From JAKFFN01 sp964444305 (GTDB taxonomy: Bacteria > Sumerlaeota > Sumerlaeia > Sumerlaeales > Sumerlaeaceae), in contig CAYUGQ010000018.1 in the NCBI GenBank assembly GCA_964444305.1, forward strand, positions 1-31,427: a stretch of DNA of 31,427 nt, read 5' to 3'. The stretch's first letter is position 1; each line of letters starts with the position of its first letter. Under the pieces are notes generated by a model. The model ran no database searches. It had not been told where the DNA came from and saw only the letters and a program-made list of their open reading frames with translations. Position numbers and translations under genes: made by a program. Below, in pieces: positions 22,811 to 29,813 of the stretch.

Positions 22811-24229
22811 ATGAGAATTCGCAGGAACCCTTGGCTACCATGTGTGGTGGCTGCAGCAGTAGTAGTATCAGCAACTGTGCACGCGCAGAGCACCACCGGG
22901 ACGGTCGATGTGGCTCCAGCGGCCCCGGCTGGGAACGTCTCGACCGGCACCGCCACAGCGTCCACCGCACCTTTCGGATTAGAAGTGGGCGATCAGCTTC
23001 AGTTTCGCACCAGAGGTTCTGTCGGTATGACGGCTTCCGAGGCCGGCCAGAGCCAGACCGAACGGATCGAAATGCAGACCAGCGTTACGGTTCTTCAGAA
23101 ACAGGCTGAAGTATTGACTATGTATTCGGCAATGACAATTTATGAAGAAACCACAACCGGAACACAGCCTAACCCCGGCCCGCGTTTCACGTTTGAAATG
23201 CCTGTAACTGGCGCTGAAGACGGAATGAATTTCGAAGTAGCCGGTCTGGCGGGTACGCCATTCCCAACCTTCTCTATGGAAACTCTGTTTGCCGCGGCTT
23301 CACCCGAAGGGAAAACGTCTGTGACCGTAGCCCTCCCATTTACGAACCAGCCCGTGGAAGGTAGCGCCGTTACGACTGCTGAAGGCCCCAACAGTAAAAC
23401 CGTTGTGACGCTGTACCAGAATGATCAGCCCGTTATGGCGCGCACACGGGTCGTTTCCGGGACTAATAATGTCACCAGCAATCTTTCTACTTCTGCTACC
23501 CTTGCTCTTTCTGGCCGTGGCGCTGAAATTACAATCGCTCTGCAAGATGAAACCGAGCTTACCGGAAGCGACAAGCTATCCGATGAAGCCATCGCCACTT
23601 TGAGGCAGGACATCGAAACGGCTCTCCCGATTTCAGAAAGCCTGCAGTCTTTAAACCCCAGTTCCAGCGAAGCTATGAAAACGGCCCTTGATGGCATGAA
23701 CAGTTACCTTGAAAGATTCCCGAACGGCGAGTTCGCATTTCTGTTCAATTCTTTGACGGATCAGCTTGCCAGCGTAGTGGCCCGGACGGATAACTGGGAC
23801 AAAATAAAAGAGGGTGCAGAAGCCCCGGAATTTGAAGCCACGACCATTGATGGCAAAGCAATCAAGCTGTCCGATTATCGCGGAAAAGTTGTTTTGATCG
23901 ATTTTTGGGCCACTTGGTGCGGTCCATGTATCGTCGAGCTTCCGAACGTCAAAACATTATACGATGCGAACAAAGACAAAGGCTTTGAGATTATCGGCAT
24001 CTCCGCAGACGAAGACATCTCCGATCTCCAGCAGCTTGTGGAGCAAGAAGATCTGCAGTGGCCCCAGGTGTTTGATGGCGGCGATGATGGCGGCAAGGTG
24101 CAGGAGATTTATGGCGTTATGAAATACCCGACAATGATCCTTGTGGATAAAGAGGGTAAAATCAACGCCGTGGATGTTCGCGGTGAACAACTCGAGCAGG
24201 CGGTTACCGCCCTGCTTGGTGAAGAGTAA
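22811..24229 (+). CDS. Secreted TlpA-type thioredoxin-domain protein
   Basis: A 472-residue exported protein. I use the ATG at 22811, with GGAG eight bases upstream and an immediate signal peptide (MRIRRNPWLPCVVAAAVVVSATVHA). The frame is open to 22727 but the extra residues disrupt the signal. After a Ser/Thr/Ala linker there is a domain of about 280 residues, beta-rich, with no family I recognise. The C-terminal thioredoxin-like domain (from about residue 335) has FEATTIDGKAIKLSDYRGK, FWATWCGPC (active site 369-373), and the cis-Pro in YPTMILVDKEG. It would act as a periplasmic thiol oxidoreductase, probably reducing disulfides during cytochrome or envelope-protein maturation. It leads a run of closely spaced plus-strand genes. 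Confidence 0.86.
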   Translation: MRIRRNPWLPCVVAAAVVVSATVHAQSTTGTVDVAPAAPAGNVSTGTATASTAPFGLEVGDQLQFRTRGSVGMTASEAGQSQTERIEMQTSVTVLQKQAEVLTMYSAMTIYEETTTGTQPNPGPRFTFEMPVTGAEDGMNFEVAGLAGTPFPTFSMETLFAAASPEGKTSVTVALPFTNQPVEGSAVTTAEGPNSKTVVTLYQNDQPVMARTRVVSGTNNVTSNLSTSATLALSGRGAEITIALQDETELTGSDKLSDEAIATLRQDIETALPISESLQSLNPSSSEAMKTALDGMNSYLERFPNGEFAFLFNSLTDQLASVVARTDNWDKIKEGAEAPEFEATTIDGKAIKLSDYRGKVVLIDFWATWCGPCIVELPNVKTLYDANKDKGFEIIGISADEDISDLQQLVEQEDLQWPQVFDGGDDGGKVQEIYGVMKYPTMILVDKEGKINAVDVRGEQLEQAVTALLGEE

Positions 24230-24268
24230 AAAAAACTACTACGTGCTTCTACAACAGGTAAATAACTG

Positions 24269-25252
24269 ATGGTATGGTATTACGCTGAAGAGGATCGCCA
24301 GCGCGGTCCTCTAAGCGATGAAGAGTTTCAGGAACTTGTCACAAAAGGCCGCGTAACGGATGAAACCCTGATCTGGAAAGACGGGATGGATTCGTGGCAG
24401 TCTTTTAAAGACGCACGGGAGGCCGGGCTGGTGAACCACATCAGTCCGGCTCATCCCGGACAGTCGGGGCCTTATATTGCACCGCCTCCGGCGAACACCC
24501 CGCCAATGGGGACCAGCACCGTAATTACACCACCCGCAGGCTCCCCGCAGATGCCCGGTGCCAGTGCCAACGGCAGTTACTGCAGCCAGTGCTCGCGCGG
24601 GCCGCTGGGAGTCGGAGACGGAGTGCGGCTGGGCAATGTGGTTTTCTGCCGACAGTGTGACGCAGACATGGAGCGCCACTATCAACAGAAGGCTATGACG
24701 CAGCAACGGCAGCAGCAGCCGAACTCAGGTTGGGCTACACCCGCTTATGGGATGATTGCCAATGGTGCGCTTACGCTGGCCAGTATCTTTGCCCGTGCTG
24801 CAGCTAAGATTATTGATAATATTATCTGTAGCGTCGCCATCGTTCTTGTGATGGTAACGACGAGCGATCTTCCCGGCGTCAACGTGACCTTTCAAGATTT
24901 CCTCGAGGGTTCGAGTGATGTTATCAGCGCAATGCGTCCATGGATCCTTGGGTCGCTTATCATCAGCGTATTGTATGATTCGTTACTGGTCGGAGCGTTT
25001 GGTGCCACTCTCGGCAAAATGGCCCTGGGCATTCGTGTGGTCAGTGCCGATGGAAACCGCGCTACGTGGAATCAGGCATTCATAAGAGGCATTGCACCGG
25101 TGGTTTTACAACTACCTGCGTTGGCCGCGCCTCAATCTGTACTGGCCACGCTTGGACAGTTCATTCTCATATTCGGCTACGTCATCGCCGTTGCAGACAT
25201 TGAACGGCGTACCCTGTATGATCGCATTGCCGGAACGCGCGTAGTGCGTTAA
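24269..25252 (+). CDS. GYF_2-zinc ribbon-RDD membrane protein
   Basis: A 327-residue protein of three parts. Residues 1-55 form a GYF_2-type domain (WYYAEEDRQRGPLSDEEF, LIWKDGMDSWQSF), a module that binds proline-rich peptides. After a Pro-rich linker, residues 104-132 hold two CxxC pairs (Cys105/108 and Cys127/130), a probable zinc ribbon. From about 165 the RDD domain follows: FARAAAKIIDNIICSV, further membrane helices and GKMALGIRVVSADG, ending YDRIAGTRVV. RDD proteins are polytopic and some act in ion or solute transport, but most have no known substrate. It lies 39 bases after the thioredoxin gene and 29 before the LolA-like gene, so it is probably in an operon with them. Confidence 0.85.
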   Translation: MVWYYAEEDRQRGPLSDEEFQELVTKGRVTDETLIWKDGMDSWQSFKDAREAGLVNHISPAHPGQSGPYIAPPPANTPPMGTSTVITPPAGSPQMPGASANGSYCSQCSRGPLGVGDGVRLGNVVFCRQCDADMERHYQQKAMTQQRQQQPNSGWATPAYGMIANGALTLASIFARAAAKIIDNIICSVAIVLVMVTTSDLPGVNVTFQDFLEGSSDVISAMRPWILGSLIISVLYDSLLVGAFGATLGKMALGIRVVSADGNRATWNQAFIRGIAPVVLQLPALAAPQSVLATLGQFILIFGYVIAVADIERRTLYDRIAGTRVVR

Positions 25253-25281
25253 TCTGTAAAGGGTTAAAAGGAGAAGCAGGG

Positions 25282-26043
25282 ATGGAGATTTTAATCGCGG
25301 TTAGATGGCTTGCCCTACTGGTTTTGACAGTCTGTACTGGAAGCCTGACATTTGCGCAGGAGGGCCCGTTGCATCCTCCGCAGTCAGGAGAAAGTGTCAG
25401 ATCTGTTTTGCAGGCTGTTCAGGAGCGCGTGAACACTGTTCAGACAATGCAGGCCCTTTTGGAGTACGACGAAAAGGATTCTGATAAGGCTAAAGACGGT
25501 GGTCCCGCTGTTAATCCTGACTGGCCGGAACCCCCGGGGCGTGATGTGGAACGCGGGCCAATTATCATTAAGCGTGGCGTCGGTGCCTACCTGATGCTTC
25601 AGCGTAAGAAAAAAGTGGAAGAGTTTGTCGCCAATAACAGCAGACTCTGGAAATACGAGCACCGGAAGAAGCAGGCGAAATACGTTCCGTCGAACTGGCC
25701 CGTCGTTAACACCTTTGTCAGCAATGCTCTGGTGATGAACGTCTTCGTGGCTATGGATGATAAGACGATTAAGTATCTCGGTACTCAAATGGTAGAAGGC
25801 GAGCCATGCTGGGTTCTGGAGGGGCGGTCGCCCTCAAGACTGTCTATGATCGGCGTCAAACAGATCCGTCTGAAAATGTGGATTGGTCAGCAGGACGGTA
25901 TTCCGCGTCTGATCCATACTCCGCGCAAAGACGATCTCTATATCCGACTGAAAAATGTGACAATTAATCAACCTGTCGACGAATCGAAATTTAATTTTTC
26001 CCCGCCAGGCAACGTCAAGGTTAAGAACATATTTGGATTTTAA
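25282..26043 (+). CDS. Secreted LolA-like protein, unknown function
   Basis: A 253-residue exported protein. The signal peptide covers about residues 1-25 (MEILIAVRWLALLVLTVCTG...TFAQ). The mature part begins with helical segments (VRSVLQAVQERVNTVQTMQALLEYDE), then beta-strands: IIKRGVGAYLMLQR, NNSRLWKYEHRKKQAKYV, KIRL-like KQIRLKMWIGQQDGIPRLI and KNVTINQPVDESKFNFSPP. This order and the closing DESKF.F.PP motif are those of LolA/LolB-like and outer-membrane lipoprotein-sorting proteins. Such proteins bind lipoprotein acyl chains or other lipids in the periplasm. Residues 50-90 form a variable insertion rich in Asp and Pro. GGAG precedes the ATG. The role here is not known, though it lies next to two other envelope genes. 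Confidence 0.75.
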   Translation: MEILIAVRWLALLVLTVCTGSLTFAQEGPLHPPQSGESVRSVLQAVQERVNTVQTMQALLEYDEKDSDKAKDGGPAVNPDWPEPPGRDVERGPIIIKRGVGAYLMLQRKKKVEEFVANNSRLWKYEHRKKQAKYVPSNWPVVNTFVSNALVMNVFVAMDDKTIKYLGTQMVEGEPCWVLEGRSPSRLSMIGVKQIRLKMWIGQQDGIPRLIHTPRKDDLYIRLKNVTINQPVDESKFNFSPPGNVKVKNIFGF

Positions 26044-26089
26044 CTGCGAAAATGATTCATTAGGTCGCAACAGTATATAGGGTATTGGA

Positions 26090-27163
26090 ATGACAACTAC
26101 CCTTAATATCCGAGTTGGTATCGTTGGCGCCGCGGGGCTCAGCGCGGGACGGCTGATGGATATCCTGTTGAATCATCCTCACGTGGAAATCGTTTCCGCC
26201 GTGAGCGAATCCTCCCCCGGCAAGCCGTTGCATTCGGCACATCCGCATCTGCGAGGCCGCACCGACCTCCTTTTTGAGGGGATGGATAACGCGAAGCTGG
26301 CCGACTGCGACGTTGTGTTTTCCTGTAAGCGTGCAGGCGATTCTTTTGATTATGTCGCCGATTTGCTTTCTGGAAAAGCGCGGCTGATCGACCTTAGCGG
26401 CGATTATCGCTTGGGTGACAGTGCCCTTTATCCCCATTGGTATGGACTGGAGCATAAGCATCCTGATCTTATTAAAAACAAACGTGCCGTGTATGGTCTG
26501 CCTGAGTTTTATCGGGAAGAAATCAAGACTGCCAGTTTGTTGGCTAATCCCGGATGTTACACAACCACCTCAATTTTGGCCTGCGCTCCGTTTGTAGCTG
26601 TCGGCATTGGTCTGGACTCCCCGATTATTATTAATGCCATCAGTGGCATCAGTGGCGCAGGTCGGGGGGCCAAAGCGGAAAACTTGTTTATATCCGTTTC
26701 AGACAACGTGCGAGCCTACCGCGTCGGCAATCACCAGCATACGCCGGAAATCGAGCAGGAGCTAACGGCAGTGGCCAGTTCTCCCGGCGACTCATCCGGC
26801 TCTCAGCCCGTCACTGTTCTCTTTGTTCCCCACGTGGGGCCGTATAAAGCCGGAATTATGGCTGATTGCTACCTGAGAGTTCCGGAAAGCATGGACATGC
26901 CTACGACGGAAGAGGCCTGCGGCATAGTCGAGGAATGCTACAAAGGTGAACCCTTCGTTCGTGTTTATGAGCCTGGACAGCTTCCCCAGGTGGAGTATGT
27001 GACCGGGTCAAACTATTGTGATATCGGCGTCGTGGCAGACGAGCGCACCCGGACTATAGTTGTTGTCAGCGTCACAGATAACCTGATGAAAGGCGCGGCT
27101 GGTCAGGCCGTGCAAAACATGAACATTATGTTTGGCTACCCTGAAACCACGGGGTTGCTGTAA
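26090..27163 (+). CDS. argC: N-acetyl-gamma-glutamyl-phosphate reductase
   Basis: A 357-residue NADP-dependent enzyme for the third step of arginine synthesis, which reduces N-acetylglutamyl phosphate to the semialdehyde. The Rossmann loop is VGIVGAAGLSAGRL (residues 9-22); most ArgC read G..GYxG there. The catalytic Cys156 lies in ANPGCYTTT, with GISGAGRGAK after it and the NHQHTPEI His pair near 215-217. DLSGDYRL and YGLPEFYRE are also family features. Length is within the 310-350 range of type-1 ArgC or slightly longer. No other arg gene is nearby. It follows the LolA-like gene by 46 bases and precedes the Rieske gene by 5, so all may be one message. Confidence 0.95.
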   Translation: MTTTLNIRVGIVGAAGLSAGRLMDILLNHPHVEIVSAVSESSPGKPLHSAHPHLRGRTDLLFEGMDNAKLADCDVVFSCKRAGDSFDYVADLLSGKARLIDLSGDYRLGDSALYPHWYGLEHKHPDLIKNKRAVYGLPEFYREEIKTASLLANPGCYTTTSILACAPFVAVGIGLDSPIIINAISGISGAGRGAKAENLFISVSDNVRAYRVGNHQHTPEIEQELTAVASSPGDSSGSQPVTVLFVPHVGPYKAGIMADCYLRVPESMDMPTTEEACGIVEECYKGEPFVRVYEPGQLPQVEYVTGSNYCDIGVVADERTRTIVVVSVTDNLMKGAAGQAVQNMNIMFGYPETTGLL

Positions 27164-27168
27164 ACGAC

Positions 27169-27477
27169 ATGGAAATATCTCTTTGCGTTTCTGAAGCCCT
27201 GGCCGAAGGCCAGATGCTTCAGTTTGAGCTGGACGGATTGAGCGTTTTGCTTTGCCGCGTCGGCGATAAGGTATATGCCCTGGATGGTGTGTGTCCACAC
27301 CGTGGAGCACAGCTTTCCACCGGTACGCTGGAGGGGACAACCATCCGTTGTCCCTGGCACGACTGGGAGTTTGACTGCACCGACGGGTGCGGTCTGACAA
27401 ACCCGCAGTCTGAGCTACAGCACTACCCGGTTTCAGAGCGGGATGGCCAAATTTGGGTGGAGCTGCCCGCTGTTTAG
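27169..27477 (+). CDS. Rieske [2Fe-2S] ferredoxin-type protein
   Basis: A 102-residue soluble Rieske protein with the two ligand pairs CPHRGA (Cys42, His44) and CPWHDWEFD (Cys61, His64). It has the length and overall pattern of NirD or dioxygenase ferredoxins: no membrane helix, a start like MEISLCVSEALAEG, and an end like HYPVSERDGQIWVELP. It would carry one electron at a time in the cytoplasm. Neither a nitrite reductase nor an oxygenase gene lies near. It follows argC after only 5 bases, which implies translation from the argC message, and a terminator comes 29 bases after its stop. Confidence 0.93.
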   Translation: MEISLCVSEALAEGQMLQFELDGLSVLLCRVGDKVYALDGVCPHRGAQLSTGTLEGTTIRCPWHDWEFDCTDGCGLTNPQSELQHYPVSERDGQIWVELPAV

Positions 27478-27505
27478 ATTTCTTGTCAGCAGAGTAATCC
27501 GGCAG

Positions 27506-27534
27506 AAAACTGCCCGGTGAAATGCAGTTTTTTT
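27506..27534 (+). terminator. Intrinsic terminator after the Rieske gene
   Basis: AAAACTGC (27506-27513) pairs with GCAGTTTT (27524-27531), with a 10-base loop and three more T. It separates the upstream operon from lysC. Confidence 0.78.
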
Positions 27535-27597
27535 CGCTCAGATAATTGATGCGGCAGTTTTGTGGTATAGAGTTTCCGATTTCTTAGAAGCAGGAGA

Positions 27598-28833
27598 ATG
27601 CGGGCCTTGGCAATAGTAGTGCAAAAGTTCGGCGGTTCCAGTGTGGCAAATACTGACAGAGTGAGCCACGTGGCTGACCTGGTCATTCGCGAAAAACGCG
27701 CGGGAAAACAGGTCGTGGTTGTGGTATCTGCCATGGGAAAAACAACAGACAACTTGTTGAGCATGGCCAGCGAACTGTCCGCAAATCCCGATCCGCGGGA
27801 GATCGACATGCTGATCTCGACAGGGGAGCAGGTAACCATTGCCATGCTTGCCATTGCCATCCAGGCAAAGGGGGAGCAGGCGATTTCTTTCACCGGACCC
27901 CAAGTTGGAATTGTCACAGATAACAGCCACCGAAAAGCCAAGATCGTCCGCATCAATAATGAAAAAGTTCAACGGGCGCTGGACGCCGGCAAAGTTGTTA
28001 TTGTGGCAGGGTTCCAAGGGAGCACAGTGGATCAAGAAGTGACTACCCTCGGCCGTGGCGGAAGCGATACCACGGCTGTGGCCCTGGCTGCGGTTCTTAA
28101 AGCAGAAGTTTGCGACATCTATACGGATGTGGACGGCGTCTACTCTGCCGATCCCCGCCTGGTTCCGAAGGCCCGCAAACTGGACGCGATTTCCTACGAT
28201 GAAATGCTTGAATTGGCAAGTCTGGGGGCTAAGGTGTTACACAGTCGCAGTGTTGAACTGGCAAAAAATTATGGTGTACCTTTGCAGGTGCGGAGCAGCT
28301 TCGAAAGCGCACCGGGCACAATGGTTGTAAAAGAGGATAAAGCAATGGAAGATATCGTCGTCAGCGGCGTGGCATATAATCGCGGCGAAGCAAAAATATC
28401 GCTTATTGGAGTGCCCGACCGGCCCGGTGTAGCCGCCGAGCTTTTCACCATTCTCGGAAATGCAAATGTTTGTGTGGACATGATCATTCAGAACGTGGGT
28501 GAAAGCGGAACGAACGATATCTCATTTACGGTGTCAAAGGATGACCTTGAAGATGCGCTAAAGGTCGTTGAAAATGCATCCAAAGAACTTCAGGCACGCG
28601 AAGTACGTCATGATCGTGACATTGCGAAAATATCCGTGGTCGGTGTGGGCATGAAGAGCCACGCCGGCGTTGCTGCCACCATGTTCCGGGCTTTGGCGAA
28701 GAATCAGATCAACATTGAAATGATCAGCACATCCGAAATAAAAATTAGCTGTATCATTCGCGAATCTGATGTGGAACGCGCAGTTCAGGCAATCCACGAG
28801 GAATTTGAGCTCGAAGCAGAAGCGCGGGTATGA
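27598..28833 (+). CDS. lysC: Aspartate kinase
   Basis: A 411-residue aspartokinase, the first step towards lysine, threonine, methionine and diaminopimelate. The kinase domain shows KFGGSSV (10-16), STGEQV, GRGGSDTTAV and DIYTDVDGVYSADPR. Two C-terminal ACT domains (from about residue 260) contain the regulatory segments SLIGVPDRPG, MIIQNV, GMKSHAGVA and MISTSEIKI. The size and the MxxxV.GVA start of the ACT part match the alpha/beta-type enzymes of Corynebacterium and Bacillus, regulated by lysine with or without threonine. CAGGAG precedes the ATG. An internal in-frame start gives a probable beta subunit. The stop overlaps the next gene by four bases. Confidence 0.96.
   Translation: MRALAIVVQKFGGSSVANTDRVSHVADLVIREKRAGKQVVVVVSAMGKTTDNLLSMASELSANPDPREIDMLISTGEQVTIAMLAIAIQAKGEQAISFTGPQVGIVTDNSHRKAKIVRINNEKVQRALDAGKVVIVAGFQGSTVDQEVTTLGRGGSDTTAVALAAVLKAEVCDIYTDVDGVYSADPRLVPKARKLDAISYDEMLELASLGAKVLHSRSVELAKNYGVPLQVRSSFESAPGTMVVKEDKAMEDIVVSGVAYNRGEAKISLIGVPDRPGVAAELFTILGNANVCVDMIIQNVGESGTNDISFTVSKDDLEDALKVVENASKELQAREVRHDRDIAKISVVGVGMKSHAGVAATMFRALAKNQINIEMISTSEIKISCIIRESDVERAVQAIHEEFELEAEARV
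28345..28833 (+). CDS. Possible separate aspartate kinase beta subunit from an internal start
   Basis: An ATG in frame with lysC at codon 250 is preceded by AAGAGG at 8-base spacing. The product, 162 residues beginning MEDIVVSGVAYNR, would consist of just the two ACT domains. In Bacillus and Corynebacterium aspartokinases the beta subunit starts at an equivalent codon (about 246-250) and gives an alpha2beta2 enzyme. The ribosome-binding site and position are seen in the sequence; the use of this start is inferred. Confidence 0.5.
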   Translation: MEDIVVSGVAYNRGEAKISLIGVPDRPGVAAELFTILGNANVCVDMIIQNVGESGTNDISFTVSKDDLEDALKVVENASKELQAREVRHDRDIAKISVVGVGMKSHAGVAATMFRALAKNQINIEMISTSEIKISCIIRESDVERAVQAIHEEFELEAEARV

Positions 28834-29792
28834 CCGAACGCATCAAGCCGGCGGACTTAAGCCAGATAAAAACTTACAGTGTGCGTAGCCGGCCGACGAA
28901 GGTAGACTTCAGTCTCCTTTCAGGGGTGCCTAATATCCATCAGCCGCTTAACGAGTTCTTCGAGGCCCTGCCCGGTACTTTGAAGGCCAAGGAGCTGTTG
29001 CTGGCTTCAAAGCAGATTGCAGAAGCGCGTATTCATGATCGCGGCATCGTCCTTATGATGGGTGCTCACGTCATTAAGTGCGGCCTGTCACCCATCATAA
29101 TCCGCATGATGGAAGAGCGATTGATCACGTTCATCTGCATTAACGGCGCCGCCGCGATCCATGATTTCGAGATGGCTTATTTCGGGGCCACCAGCGAAGA
29201 CGTGGAAGCCACGCTGGATGAAGGCATGTTCGGCATGGCTCAAGAAACCGCTGAAATGATGAACAAAATCGTTTCCGACGGCGTCCGCTTTGGCTGCGGA
29301 CTGGGCGAGAGTTATGGCCGCGGTCTGCGTCATCTGCTCCCCAAATATGAAAAGGTCAGCGTGCTTGCCAATGCTCACCGACTGGGGGTGCCCCTGACGG
29401 TCCACTCAGCCTTGGGCACAGACACCATCCATCAGCATCCATCTTGCAATGGCGAAGCTTATGGCAAGGGGACCATGAGGGATTTTCGGTTGCTGGCGGG
29501 GGCTTTGCCCACCATTAATGACGGCGGGGCAGTGTTGAATATAGGCAGTGCGGTCATTTTGCCTGAAGTCTTTCTCAAAGCGCTCACCGTCGCTCGGAAC
29601 TTAAACGGTCCTATACGAAACTTCTGTGCCGTGAACATGGACATGATCCAACATTATCGGCCCAATGTCAACGTCGTTCAGCGCCCAACCCAATCTGGCG
29701 GAACACCTGTATCAATCACTGGACATCATGAAATTATGGTGCCCTTGCTTTATGCCGGAATTAAGTCGTTTCTTAAAGAGCTAAGAAGTTAA
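28830..29792 (+). CDS. Conserved protein of unknown function coupled to lysC
   Basis: A 320-residue soluble protein without signal or membrane segments. Its ATG overlaps the lysC stop (ATGA), so translation is coupled. Recognisable patterns are MMGAHVIKCGLSPIIIRMM, INGAAAIHDFEMAYFGATSEDVE, FGMAQETAEMMN, VPLTVHSALGTDTIHQHP and SAVILPEVFLKALTVARN, ending VSITGHHEIMVPLL. I recall this as a family of bacterial hypothetical proteins sometimes labelled deoxyhypusine-synthase-like because of a presumed nucleotide-binding fold; I am not sure of that relationship. The strongly conserved His, Asp and Gly positions suggest an enzyme. The link with aspartate kinase hints at amino-acid metabolism, but no reaction should be assigned. 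Confidence 0.7.
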   Translation: MTERIKPADLSQIKTYSVRSRPTKVDFSLLSGVPNIHQPLNEFFEALPGTLKAKELLLASKQIAEARIHDRGIVLMMGAHVIKCGLSPIIIRMMEERLITFICINGAAAIHDFEMAYFGATSEDVEATLDEGMFGMAQETAEMMNKIVSDGVRFGCGLGESYGRGLRHLLPKYEKVSVLANAHRLGVPLTVHSALGTDTIHQHPSCNGEAYGKGTMRDFRLLAGALPTINDGGAVLNIGSAVILPEVFLKALTVARNLNGPIRNFCAVNMDMIQHYRPNVNVVQRPTQSGGTPVSITGHHEIMVPLLYAGIKSFLKELRS

Positions 29793-29813
29793 GCGAGCTC
29801 GGGGGATGAGCGC

